DNA of 64,000 nt from positions 21,955,913 to 22,019,912 of the forward strand of contig CM068547.1 in NCBI GenBank assembly GCA_035048495.1, read 5' to 3'. Each line of letters opens with the position of its first letter. The first letter of the stretch is position 1. Shown piece by piece: positions 52,764 through 63,790 of the stretch. The stretch is from Euptelea pleiosperma (Eukaryota > Streptophyta > Magnoliopsida > Ranunculales > Eupteleaceae). Both the position numbers and the translations under genes were made by a program. The notes beneath the pieces are model-generated. The model saw only the letters and a program-made list of their open reading frames with translations, searched no databases and was not told where the DNA came from.

Positions 52764-54570
52764 GCAGGCACTCTTTCCTTAGTTCTCCTTACCATGCATG
52801 TGCAATCTCCATCTCTCTCTCTTGATTATTTTTGTCACTCGATAGAGCAGAGCTGCTCTCCTCACATATTTTTGTTTAGAAGATATTGGTTAACCTGTGA
52901 AATGAAAACCCATTACCCAATTGAAAAATGCAAGCATGTTCTCTCACATAGCCGCAGATTTGATCTTTGAAAGCATATGTTCATTATCTTGCTCTTGTTT
53001 TCCTAGTCTGATATTTTTGGATGCATATTTCTTGTTTGTGCTTAGTTTTTAAAGCATGCATGCTTGTGAATATGGTATTAAATTTTGTCATGTTTCCACG
53101 AAATATGCTGAAAGGATACATTGCTAGAATACTTCCATTTCCTAAAAATATATTCTCTAATTTATGTATTTAAAATATATTATATTAGTATATATGAACT
53201 CTAATAAGATTAGATCTGTTAGTCATTGCCAACTCTTGCATATCCTCGGAAGGGTAGGGCCAGCAGGCATGATTGGGTGCCACAAATTAGCATCTGTGGT
53301 GATCTTAGAATAGCACTTGATATAAACGTGGTCCAAAAAAAAATTGTGTAACTACACAATGGGTGCACCAGGGGCTTGCAACCACCATATCATAACTTAT
53401 TTCCATATTTTTAATTTAGTAAAGAGGGATGTATGAGGAGGAAAGATTTTGCTGATTAGATTAGGTCGTAGAGGGCGGCTTCCATATATAGGATACTATA
53501 CAATTTTTGTACCCTTACCAAAATTTTATTAGTGTTATTAAAATCCTACCATCTATGATTTGAATCTTGTGATTCAAATCGAATCTTAATTCAAGCAATT
53601 TGAATCTTATGTCTGAATCTGCCTCTTTTTGGGGTTTTCTTCTCAATCTGCCTCTTTTGGGGGTTTTCTTAAGCACCCCATTTCTTCTCCTGCAACATCG
53701 AAAACCTGTCTTTCTTTAATTTTTATTTCTGTTTTCAATTGTTTTGAGGGGTTGTTTGGATGTGGAGTTTCTCTTCTCCTTGAAGTTATATTTGTTCTTG
53801 TTTTAATCTTAAACAAGTGCAGCCCTTTAAGATCGCCTTCCCATTTTTCTTATATTGCCATGGAAGCGTTTTCAGTCATAGCTGCGCAATAGCAATTTGA
53901 GGGTCTCTTAGATGTTTCTCTTTGAGAACCTTCTCCCAACACCTATCTCTTTTCTTAATGTAGCATCTCTATATTGGCTTTGTTTTCCTATTTTTAAATC
54001 CCAACAGAGATCAATTCTATTACTATTATTGATCTCTATTCTCTAGTGGTTTTTATTATATGGGATTCGTGACCAATAAAACATGGTGAAATGTTTTACT
54101 CTCAATGGTGGGGGACAACTTTAACTTGTTTTAGAATGATACTTATCAAAAAAAAAAAATTATGTGTCTGAATCCCTTTAGTTAAAAATTTCACAATTTC
54201 TATGTGAATCTTACAATTTGATTACAATTCACAACAAGAATCTTAAGATTCTTTCAAATCTTGAAGTTTTAATAAGAACATAGGGCATATTTTCAGGTGA
54301 AAACAATGACTCCTTTATTTATACTTTTGGTTTTCCTAAACGTTAAACACTAAAAGAAAGAAAATCAATAGGCGTTTTACTAATTAAACAAATTTATAAC
54401 ATGTTTCTTGTTATGTCTTTCTACTTTAAACATAGTTCCATTATTAACCATGAGTCATGTTTCAGTTTTTGGACTTTTATTATTATTCTCTTTTTTCATG
54501 TAAGACTTTTATTATCCCTCTTTAGTATTTCAACTTAAGAGGCCCCTTAAGATTAAAAAAATTAATGAAG
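52764..54570 (+). other. RhoGAP intron 7, left part; nothing coding recognised
   Basis: Begins with GCAGGC instead of GT after exon 7. A/T-rich, no transposon termini seen to ~54570. The open frames at 52662-52970 (read-through of exon 7) and 53629-53892 are not supported as genes. Confidence 0.6.
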
Positions 54571-55920
54571 ATTTTAACAAAGAACTCTTAAGTGGTTAGT
54601 GTGGAGGTAGAAATCCAATGCGACATACGGATATCCTTGCACACCTCTTGATTGATGTGTATGATTTACTTCCTTTTGGACTTGTTGGCAAACGATTGGT
54701 CGGAAGATGAATATCGCTCGGCTCTGCTTCAATGAACCTGTAGGCCGGTTAGCACTCAAAGCTCAAGCTAGACTTGAGGAAGAAAAATGAATATAAAGTC
54801 AATTTTTTTATCTGATCCCTTCATCTTAGTTGGGGTTACCTTTTTATAGACCAAGGGCCCTTACTTGTATGTATCTTTGTAAATCTTGAGCTCAGCTGGT
54901 CATTAGCCATTTTTTCAATTTGGTTTAGGAATCCTGTATTACGAGAAGGATTCCTAGTTTCGTCTTTGGTATTGGCCCTTCCGGGTTGACTTTCCTGTTA
55001 TATACCTTCCTTTCTTGTGTTGCAAGCGGATTGATCTGCCAGTTGCACTAAATTTGCCAACTATAGAGGATCCGCTCTCCACTGTGGAGGTGCTCGTGTT
55101 GTTGATGCTTGGTGCCCCTACAAATAGATGGGTCTGCGCAAGAGAGTTGAACGTCCTCTCTTGGGTTGGCACTCTCCCATCTGACGATGTGGTTTTGTGT
55201 TCGGTTTTTATTTCATTTGATAAGCCTTATCTCTTCTTTGAACAAGTTCCGGCCACTGGGACGTCATTGCTTTAGAGGTTCCGGGTTTAGAGGGAGGCAT
55301 TGGTTTGAGAGAGGGAAAATGCTTTAGAGAAAGCTTCGAAGGCTTGAAAACTCAATGGAGAGTTGGTGAATGTTTGAAAGGTGAACAACCATCTCAAGGA
55401 GGAACTTTTGCACTTGAAATCTTACCTAAATCTCTTTCGGGCTGAAGTTGAATCTTGGATAGAGGGTGTGAAGAAGGATAATGAGTTTTTACAAAAGCAC
55501 AAAGCTCTCCAAACTATTTCGTCTCTAAAGGTTTGTGTTCAGGAATAGGTCTACATCATTTACGAGCTTCTCCTTCATATTTTTCAAGTACCCCATCTGA
55601 CCCCTCAGCTTTGACTCCCGTGGCCGATCCATCATTAGGTTTGAATGTCAATGAAATTTTGACCATGTTAGATGGTACAGATGTAAATTTGATAACCAGT
55701 CACATGGGCCAAGGTGTAACCCGAGAATAAAGTTGTAAGTGCTTCAAACACAGTGACAACGGCGCCTTCATCCTGAATAGTCAGTATTATGGCATGTTGA
55801 GCCAAAAAAATCTTGTGGATGTTTCTTGGTCTTTGGATCCAAGAAACTTCTATGTTTTCTTTGTGATCCTTGCCATTTGTAGAAAATTGATTCGCTAGTG
55901 ATGATCCGGCCATGAGGGGA
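54571..55920 (+). other. Unrecognised decayed coding-like stretch with coiled coil
   Basis: The frame 55015-55275 and its continuation in shifted frames to about 55530 encode a hydrophobic/acidic block and then a Leu/Glu/Lys heptad-like stretch (LKEELLHLKSY, EVESWIEGVKKDNEFLQKH). It resembles the coiled-coil gag-like proteins carried by some plant gypsy elements, but I cannot assign it. The stops show it is not an active gene. Confidence 0.35.
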
Positions 55921-56059
55921 AAAAACTTGAATGGCCTTGGTTGGGGGTCTTTAAAGCCTATCGTATTTTGATAGCAATCACCCCAATATAAATACTTTTT
56001 TCCTTGGTGAGGTCTTGTTGCAATCTCACCGTCCTTGACAGGAGGCTATTAAAGCTCGT

Positions 56060-56654
56060 CGCATTTTGATATTTTGAATATATTGCAAGTTTAGACCCTA
56101 CCTGTTTCCACTTGCGTATGGTTTATTTGTGATTTTAACTTAATTGACTCAAGTTGGTCTTGACGCGTCATAACATGTCAGTCATTTGATGCGAGAAACG
56201 ACTCAGAATGCCATGACGTTAAATGAGTCGATTGGTCCGAGAATTGGCTTGACGCGCCATGACTTTAGTTAATTGATCTGATTCTAGCTTGGTGTGCCAT
56301 GACCTTATAGCGAATCGATCTGAGATGAACTCGACTTGCACATGACTAAGGTTGAGTCATTTGGTTTGAGACTCTTCTCAACACGCAATGAATTTGGCCA
56401 TTGATTGGATGAGGCTCACCATCTTACTAAAATGATTCACAACCACAAACAAATAATCGTGTCCAAATTGTCTTTGGTAATCCTCCTAAAAATCCCACTG
56501 TAATACTTTCCTAAGGCCTACTATGAACTGGTAATGGCGTGTACAATCTTGGCTTTATGTTGGAGGGCTTCGATGTGTTGCATGGTACGCAACCCCTAAT
56601 GTACCAAGCTACGTCTTGTTGCATCTTGGCCAAAACACATAACGTCGTAGATTT
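56060..56654 (-). pseudogene. Gypsy integrase N-terminal part, minus strand
   Basis: Minus-strand frames near 56400-56640 give FWPRCNKT, a 'CNTSKPSN' zinc-finger end, PLPVHSRP and a GLPKT...VVVNHFSKM segment, the standard gypsy order from zinc finger into the integrase core (LPxSxGxxxIxVVVDRFSKM). It belongs with the RNase H at 61396; the two were separated by the LTR in between. 56150-56395 also holds degenerate GACGCG(T/C)CATGAC repeats. Confidence 0.65.
56150..56395. repeat. Degenerate ~60-bp repeats (TTGACGCG(T/C)CATGAC)
   Basis: Related phrases CTTGACGCGTCATAAC, CAGAATGCCATGACGTTAA, CTTGACGCGCCATGAC, TTGGTGTGCCATGACC recur every ~55-65 bp, separated by GAATCGATCTGA-like words. Confidence 0.5.
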
Positions 56655-57599
56655 TGTAATACCCTGAACTTTCGTTCTAGGGTATTATGGTAAATTCACC
56701 TAATAATAAAAACCTGAAACTTTTTCAAACTTCTATTATTGTTTTTATAGTTTAATATCATACTTGAGTATGTGTATTTAATTTGGTTTCATTTTGACAA
56801 CTTTAAAGATCTGCTATTTTTGAAACTCGCTCTTTAGGGCTAAATTTTTTACTAAAAATAATGAACCATAACTTGCATGGGACTTTTTCTTTCCCCAGCT
56901 AACAGTCCAGAACTTTTATAAAAAAATTATTTTGTGGGCCCGAGACACCAAAATATTCCTATTTTATCCTTACCAACTTACCTGTGAAATTTGGAACCTT
57001 TCTTGAGACATAAAAACCTTAGTGGGAGATTCGAGAGATTTTGACAAAAATAATATTTTCATAATTTTTGAACTTCTTACCATTCGCATATTTTAAAAAA
57101 ATAATATTTAATTATATTTTATTTATTTAATAGGCGTGTGGGACCCGTTAATCACTTTTGAGTCATTCCGAGGTCATCTTCACACTTTTTCGAGGCTTTG
57201 AACTTTTTTGTGATTTTTGTGTATTTAGACAATGTTAAGTGATTTATGTGTGTGACATGTGTCAATACCTTGATGTATCAACTTTTAAATTATGTAATAT
57301 AGTTTAATTGAATTAATTAATAATTATTATTTGTGTTATGATTGTTGGGTGGGCCCGTATGGCCAATCTAGAGGTCTTTTGGGCTTAATAATATTCTTAA
57401 ATGAAGCCTATGCTTGATCCATCCTATGCTTGTTCTTCTTTAAGTCATTGCTTTTCATTCATTATATAATGGTAGATCTTAACTGTAAATTAATTTGGAT
57501 ATGATTTAGTATATTTTTCTTGAGTTGATTATTGTTTGGTGCCACCATGATGGGTTTGGCCATGACTTATTTGGCATCCATAATAGAAAGCCATTTCTT

Positions 57600-59270
57600 T
57601 ATAATTTTCGTGGTATTTTTAAGACTTAAATATTTTCTAATTATTTTTCCTAAAACCTCTATGAATCTATTTTCCAAAATAGTTGAGTTTGTATTTTTAT
57701 GATAAATATTTATTTAGTTATGATTTTTCTAAGGTGCTGTCATTTTCTTCAAAACTCAGAATTCCAGATTTTGCACGGTCCACTTCACTTGGGATTTTGA
57801 TCTATATTTTTAACCTAAATATTTTTCTAATTATTTTTCATAAATACCTCTATCAATCTAGTTTCTAGAACCTTTGAGTTTGTATTTTTCTGATTTGTAT
57901 TGATTAAGTTATGATTTTTCAAATGTGCTGGACTTTTCTGGAAAACTCAGAATTTCAGATTTTACATGGTCCACTTAACTTGGGATTTCGATCTATATTT
58001 TTAACCTGAATATTTTTCTAATTATTTTTCGTAGATACCTCTATCAATCTAGTTTCTAAAACCTTTGAGTTTGTATTTTTCTGATTTGTATTGATTAAGT
58101 TATGATTTTTCAAATGTGCTGAACTTTTCTATAAAACCCAGAATTCTAGATTTTGCACGGTTCACTTCACTTGGGATTTCGATCTATATTTTTAACCTAA
58201 ATATTTTTCTAATTATTTTTCATAAATACCTCTATCAATCTAGCTTTTAGAACCTTTGTGTTTGTATTTTTCTGATTTGTATTGATTACGTTATGATTTT
58301 TCAAATGTGCTGGACTTTTCTGTAAAATCCAAAATTCCAGATTTTACACGGTCCACTTAACTTGGGATTTCGATCTATATTTTTAACCTAAATATTTTTC
58401 GTAGATACCTTTATCAATCTAGTTTTTAGAACCTTTGAGTTTGTATTTTTCTGATTTGTATTGATTAAGTTATGATTTTTCAAATGTGCTGGACTTTTCT
58501 GTAAAACCCAGAATTCCAGATTTTGCACGGTCCACTTCACTTGGGATTTCGATCTATATTTTTAACCGAAATATTTTTCTAATTAGTTTTTATAGATACC
58601 TCTATCAATCTAGTTTCTAGAACCTTTGAGTTTGTATTTTTCTGATTTGTATTGATTAAGTTATGATTTTTCAAATGTGCTGGACTTTTCTGTAAAACTC
58701 AGAATTTCAGATTCTGTACAGTCCAGTTCATTAAAGATTTTGATATATATTTTGAATCGAAATATTTTTATAATTATTTTTTATAGATACCTCTATGAAT
58801 CTAGTTTCCAAATTAGTTGAGTTTATATTTTTCTGATATTTATTTCTTTAGTTATAATTTTTATAATGTGCTGGACTTTTCTGCAAGACCTAGAATTCCA
58901 GATTCTGTGTGGTCCAGTTGATTAAGGATTTACACATATATTGTGAAATTAAATGTTTTTCTATTTATTTTTCCTATAAATCTATGTGAATCTATTTTCC
59001 AGATCTATTGATTTTATATTTTTAGGATATGTATTTATTTAGTTGTAATTTTTCTAAGGTACTGACCTTTTTTGCAAAACCCAGAATTTCAGATTTTGTG
59101 TATTCTACTTTTTTAAGAATTTCGACTTCGATTTTAGAAATAAATATTTTTTAATTTATTTTTCATATAAACCTCAGTGAATATAGTCTTCAAAACTATT
59201 GAGTTTGTATTTTACTAATTTATATTTATTTAGTTATGATTTTTATAAGAAAACATGTTTTCTGTAAACT
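57600..59270. repeat. ~191-bp tandem array (about 8-9 units) inside the LTR
   Basis: The phrase TCTATATTTTTAACC recurs at about 57801, 57992, 58184, 58375 and 58554, giving intervals of 191, 192, 191 and 179. Each unit also has TCTAGAACCTTTGAGTTTG, a TGATTTTTCAAATGTGCTGG phrase and CAGAATTCCAGATTTT. The outer units (57610-57700, 58740-59270) are more diverged. A satellite-like block within an LTR. Confidence 0.9.
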
Positions 59271-59394
59271 ACCTATTTCTTGAATTTTGGACGATTAATG
59301 GCCTTAGGAACCCTTATGGTTCGGTCATAACTTATTAACTATTAAGGGGTTTAGCCTTTGTTGTTTGACTAAACCCTAGATGGTTTGACTTATA

Positions 59395-59525
59395 CTTGTA
59401 TGCATGGGGATCCTACCCATGTGTCTTGGATCTCTCATAGGGTTCGGCCAAGTGTCTTGGATCCCTCTTTAGGGTTCGACCTTGTGTCATGGATCCCTCA
59501 TAGGGTTCGGCCATGGTGTGTTGGA
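59395..59525. repeat. Short tandem repeats, GGATCCCTC(A/T)TAGGGTTCGGCC
   Basis: Three to four copies of a ~35-40-bp unit, each with TTGGATC and AGGGTTCG(G/A)CC. The open frame at 59385-59636 is a by-product. Confidence 0.7.
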
Positions 59526-60025
59526 TTGTCTTGTGATTTCCACTTATATTGTTCATCCGTGTTGATCGTGACCTTCGGTGATTGTTACATGTTATTCATG
59601 GTTAACCCTAATTCGTTCTTATGTTATCACTTTTGATAATCATCTCTTCATTTTATATTTTTATTTAAATGTTAAATACACGTGTGCTTATGCCATGTAA
59701 CCCCAGTACCATCTTGTTGTCATACCATGATCATCACATAATTTCATATAAGGGGTGCATAAGGGAACGAGGTTGAAGTATATTATATACATTTATATTG
59801 GTTTTATCAATTAATCAGGGTTCGGTACCCTAGGGTGAAAAGCCCCAGTCGTTATTATATCCTGCAGATGGGTCGATGAGACCGCTCCCAGTGTGGGAAG
59901 GAAATGGAGACCCTATGTGGTTATGGGTACTAGTTGCATTTGCATCCCGTACTCACTTGCATTCACTCTCATATTCATGTCATCCTTATTATACGATTGA
60001 GATGCATACTTTGATTAAAAAAAAG

Positions 60026-60893
60026 GAAATTTTTGACATTCCCCTCCTTGTTATCTTTGAAATTTGACATACCCCCCCACACTTTGAAAAAGCTGACATA
60101 CCCCCCTATGACTTGGTCCAAGGTTAGTTGACCAGTATATTTTACATTAAAATACAAATATACCCTTGTCTTCAACCTTGGAACAAGGGTTTGGACAAAA
60201 ACCAAACCCCAAAATCAAATGGCTGTAGTGTATGGCAAGCCAAATCAAATGACCAGAGTCTCATGCCGGTCATCCACCACTCCAACAAAAATTAAAAAAA
60301 ACCATTGGGTTGTCTGACCATAGACTCAAGCTTGTATTTTCCATCCAATTTTAGTTTGAAAATGGATGATCTCCTCCTAACTATTATTGTTAAAAAATAT
60401 CCAATCAATATATATGGAGTGGGAATCCCCAATGCTAGTCGAGATACCAAGAAAAGATTCAGAGCTTAATATTTGTATTACAATGCCACTTCAGCCCTAG
60501 AAGTTGTTTTTTTTTTTTAAGTTGGTGTTCCAAAAAATAAAAAAAGTAGAACTTCGAATACCAATGGTTTTTTAATTTTCGCCGGAGTGGTGGATGACCG
60601 GCATGAGACTCTGGTGGGTTGGTCTCCGGTGATGGACAACTAACCCATTGGTATCTTTTGGCTTGCCGTCCACCACATCCATTTGATTTGGGGGTTTGGT
60701 TTTGATCCAAACCCTTGTTCCATGGTTGAAGACAAGGGTATTTCTGTCTTTTAATGTAAAATATTATGGTCAATTCGGGTCAACATTGGTCAACTAACCT
60801 TGGACCAAGTCATAGGGGGGTATGTTAGCTTTTTCAAAGTGTGGGGGGGTATGTCAAATTTCAAAGATAACATGGGGGGGTGTCAAAAATTTC
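60026..60893. mobile_element. 868-bp foldback element with ~260-310-bp inverted arms
   Basis: The left arm 60026-60285 and right arm 60582-60893 are inverse copies: GAAATTTTTGACA ends, GACATACCCCCCTATGACTT and inverse, and an inner pair ACCAGAGTCTCATGCCGG / its inverse. Central ~300 bp is unique, with no ORF. Poly(A)-rich flanks prevent certain identification of the target duplication. Likely a Mutator-like foldback MITE. Confidence 0.85.
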
Positions 60894-61395
60894 AAAAAAA
60901 AAACTTGTATAGTATGATATCATACCATGCACACTGTTGTATTATTGGGCCTCGGCTCACGGTGCTGCACCGATACCATTTTCAGATTTTGAGGAGTCAG
61001 GTACGTGAGATGATTTTGAGGCGAAAGACTCCGGTGCATTCGAGGAGATCGGCGAGGATTCGGGAGTCGATCCCACACTTTAGAAACTTTATTTTGATTG
61101 TTCTAAAACATTATTTATTTTCACGGGCATGTAGTCCTTTGATTGAGAGCATGTTCTCGTCTCCTTTTCTCTACATTTAGTTGATTGATTGAATTATTTG
61201 AATTATGAATTATTTGAATTATTTGTTTTTTACATCTAGACGTTTTTTACTTAGTGGGTTTTCGAATGAATCTTAGTAGTCTAATTGACCTAATTGGACC
61301 AGTAGGGGACATTCATGGATCACCTCTAGGTTCGGGTACAGGTCGATCTATGGATTTTTGGGTTATATCTGGGTATCCGGATTCGGGGCGTGACA

Positions 61396-61925
61396 ATTCA
61401 GTAGTGTCTTCTCAACTCCAAAGCATTCTAGAAGCAGAGCCTCTCTGACCCACTGTAATCTATCACCATCTCTGGGTACACACAATTGTGTTCCTTTGTA
61501 CAATAATCCATCCTTCAGTTTAAACTCTGTGACATATCGTTGTTGTAGCTTATCGTTTTCTGCCTAGAAATTTTCTTCTGAATCGTATTGTTGAACATAC
61601 TCAGGATGAACCATAGGCTGGATCTACATAGCCGACATCAAGCTAGAAATAACTTGCTGAGGTAGTCTTGACAGCATATTAGCCCTCTTATTGGTCATCC
61701 CTTTCTTGTACTTAATTATCAAGTTGAACTGTTGAAGATACGACATCCACTTCCTGTGCTGAGCTTGCTGCAAGTTTGACTAAGTTTGTAGGAATTGAAG
61801 GGCCTTGTGGTCAATGTGCACTATTACTTCTTTTCCGAGCAAGTATGCATGCCAATGTTTCACAACTTGATGTAGTGCATATTGTTGCTGGAGTGTGTTG
61901 TTTGGCTGTGTGGCCAGCACTTTGC
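61396..61925 (-). pseudogene. Gypsy RNase H, minus strand
   Basis: Minus-strand frames show 'LLGKEVIVHIDHKALQFLQ' and 'HRKWMSYLQQFNLIIKYKKG', the DHKxLxxLxxQ and W...L..fdf.I.Y.kG hallmarks of gypsy RNase H, then a KRANMLSRLP end. Same orientation as the integrase at 56060-56654, so both belong to one interrupted element. Confidence 0.75.
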
Positions 61926-62025
61926 TTGTGTTAGACCCATGGACCCTTTGATAAACATTATTATGCCTCCATCTAACAACTTAAGCTTTTAGAGTAAAGT
62001 GGTTGTTCAACATGGCATTAGAGCA
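61926..62025 (+). repeat. Copia LTR end and primer-binding site
   Basis: TGTTAGACCCATGGACC (from about 61930) runs to GTTGTTCAACA, followed by TGGCATTAGAGCAAGG at about 62012, a mutated tRNA-Met primer site (usually TGGTATCAGAGC). The LTR is very short (~85 bp), so its left end is probably truncated or misplaced. Confidence 0.5.
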
Positions 62026-62310
62026 AGGTTTTGTACTCATCTAGATAGAGGGAGAACATTCCCAATGCAGCCCTAGGAGGAAGATTATCTTCTGGAACCA
62101 ACCCCATCTCCCCAGAACCCTTTCTGGGCAAATTACAAGGTCTAGATAGAGGGAGAACACTTCCCAATGCAAACCGCACCTGTCGAGGACCCCTTTTGGT
62201 CAAACCACACCTGTCAAAAACCCCTCTTGGGTATTTTCAGGCATCCATTAGTGACTTTTGTGGGTATTTGTGAGATCTTATGGGTTCAATGGTGATTTTT
62301 TGTGGTAATA

Positions 62311-63790
62311 ATGGAGAACAAATCTAGTATCGTGGTGTTTGGTGATGCTTATAATGTCCAGATAACTTCCATTAAACTCAATGGAGGTAATTATGTTCCT
62401 TGGGCCAAGTCAGTTGAAGTGTTTCTTACTGCAAAAGAAAAGTTGAAAACTTGAAATACTTGTGTGAAACTCAGCCGAAATCTTACGCCAGTAATTATTC
62501 GGAGTGGGTACATGAGAATGTCCAAATTATGACTTGGTTATGGCATAGTATGGATCCTAAAATCAATATCAATCTGATGATTTTAAATAGTGCAAAGGAG
62601 ATCTGGGAGCATGTTGGGAGGATGTATTCTGGTGAGAATAACATCACCCGGACTTATTAGTTGGTTGAAGAGTATTTCTCCTTGCAGAGTGTAGTAGGGT
62701 GAGAAGTCTCTTGCAGAATATTGTTCCTCTTTAGAATATCCGAAATGAGTTGAATGTCTACTAGAAGTGAGAGGCAACGTAAACAATGTGATGACTTTGA
62801 TGTTGCACGTTTTTTATCCGGCCTTCAACTGGAATATGAGCCGGTTTGTGCTCAACTCTTGGGGAGTAGGGAATACTAGTATGAGTCATATTACTGAAGT
62901 TTTTGCTTAACTTCAGCGCGCCTTGGTATCAGAGGTTGATGGTGGTTCTGTTGATAGATCAGCATTGGTGGTTTCTAGTGGCTGTGGAGGACGTGGTGAT
63001 GGTAGAGGTGGTAGAGGAGATCGTGACTAGTGGTGGTCATGGATGAGGGCGTGGTGTACTTCGTCATTGTCCACATTGTGATATGGATGGCCATACAATG
63101 GATTATTACTGGGTTTTAGACAGTAAACCAACCAATTAGGTGACTCATGCTTCATATAGTGACAGTGGGAGCACTACTCCTAGTTCTATATCTGCTATAC
63201 CTGTTCAATCGTCAATGGCTAACTCAGAGGTTGTGACTATTTCTCGTGGCGAATATGCCAAACTCTCTCAGCCACAACAGTCTGGTGCTTCATCCTCTAG
63301 TACTGCTATTCTTGCCCACTCAGGTATTGCATGTCTTGCTTCCAAGTTTTGGGTCTTCCTCTCCTTGGGTCATTGATTCTGGAGCCTTAGATCATGTAAC
63401 CCTACAGGTGTGCTTTCCTCCATCCAGTATACTTCTTCTTCTTCTCAGTGTGTTACCTTAGCTGATGGCACAACTTCAAAGATGTCTGATATAGGTCAAA
63501 CTTCTCTTAGTTAGTCTTTACTTTTATCTTCTGTCTTGTATGTCCCTAAGTTTCCATTCAGTCTTATGTCTGTTAATAAACTTACTAGATTGTTGGATTG
63601 TTTAGTGACTTTTTATCATTCCCATTGTGTTTTTCAAGATCTCAAGACGAAGAAGAGGATTGGTGGAGGGTGTGAGTTTGGTGGCCTCTACTATTTTGAT
63701 GGTGGGGGGGGGGAGACTACTGCGTTTCAGATGTCTTCTCTTACACCGCATCGGTAGCATTGTCGGCTTGGTCATCCTGGAACAGAGGTG
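62311..63790 (+). pseudogene. Copia gag, protease and pre-integrase, plus strand
   Basis: An ATG at 62311 begins gag ('VQITSIKLNGGNYVPWAKSV'). 62451-62660 continues it, including 'VQIMTWLWHSMDP' and 'AKEIWEHVGRMYS'. At about 63066 the knuckle 'CPHCDMDGHTMDYYW' is CX2CX4H with the last Cys lost. Protease 'WVIDSGALDHVT' is at about 63364, then 'YVPKFPFSLMSVNKLT' and a pre-integrase block at 63536-63757. Multiple frameshifts. At about 63790 the orientation flips. Confidence 0.8.

Larger units (their letters stand above)
56655..61395 (+). mobile_element. Very long gypsy LTR (4741 bp including an 868-bp insert)
   Basis: Starts TGTAATACCCTGAAC and ends GGATTCGGGGCGTGACA, the same end grammar as the TGTAATGACCC...GTGACA family but a different sequence. 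Without the 868-bp foldback it is ~3.9 kb. It splits gypsy RNase H (right) from integrase (left). No clean 5-bp duplication was seen (GATTT versus ATTCA). No internal genes, so probably a solo LTR. Contains a ~191-bp tandem array and small ~35-40-bp repeats. Confidence 0.65.

Noticed and set aside
57600..59270. CRISPR-like regular repeat array
   Set aside because: Units of ~191 bp are contiguous without unique spacers and lie within a plant LTR. It is a tandem satellite.
59385..59636. Open frame with repeated VLDPS/VSWI words
   Set aside because: Created by short tandem repeats within the long LTR; no domain.
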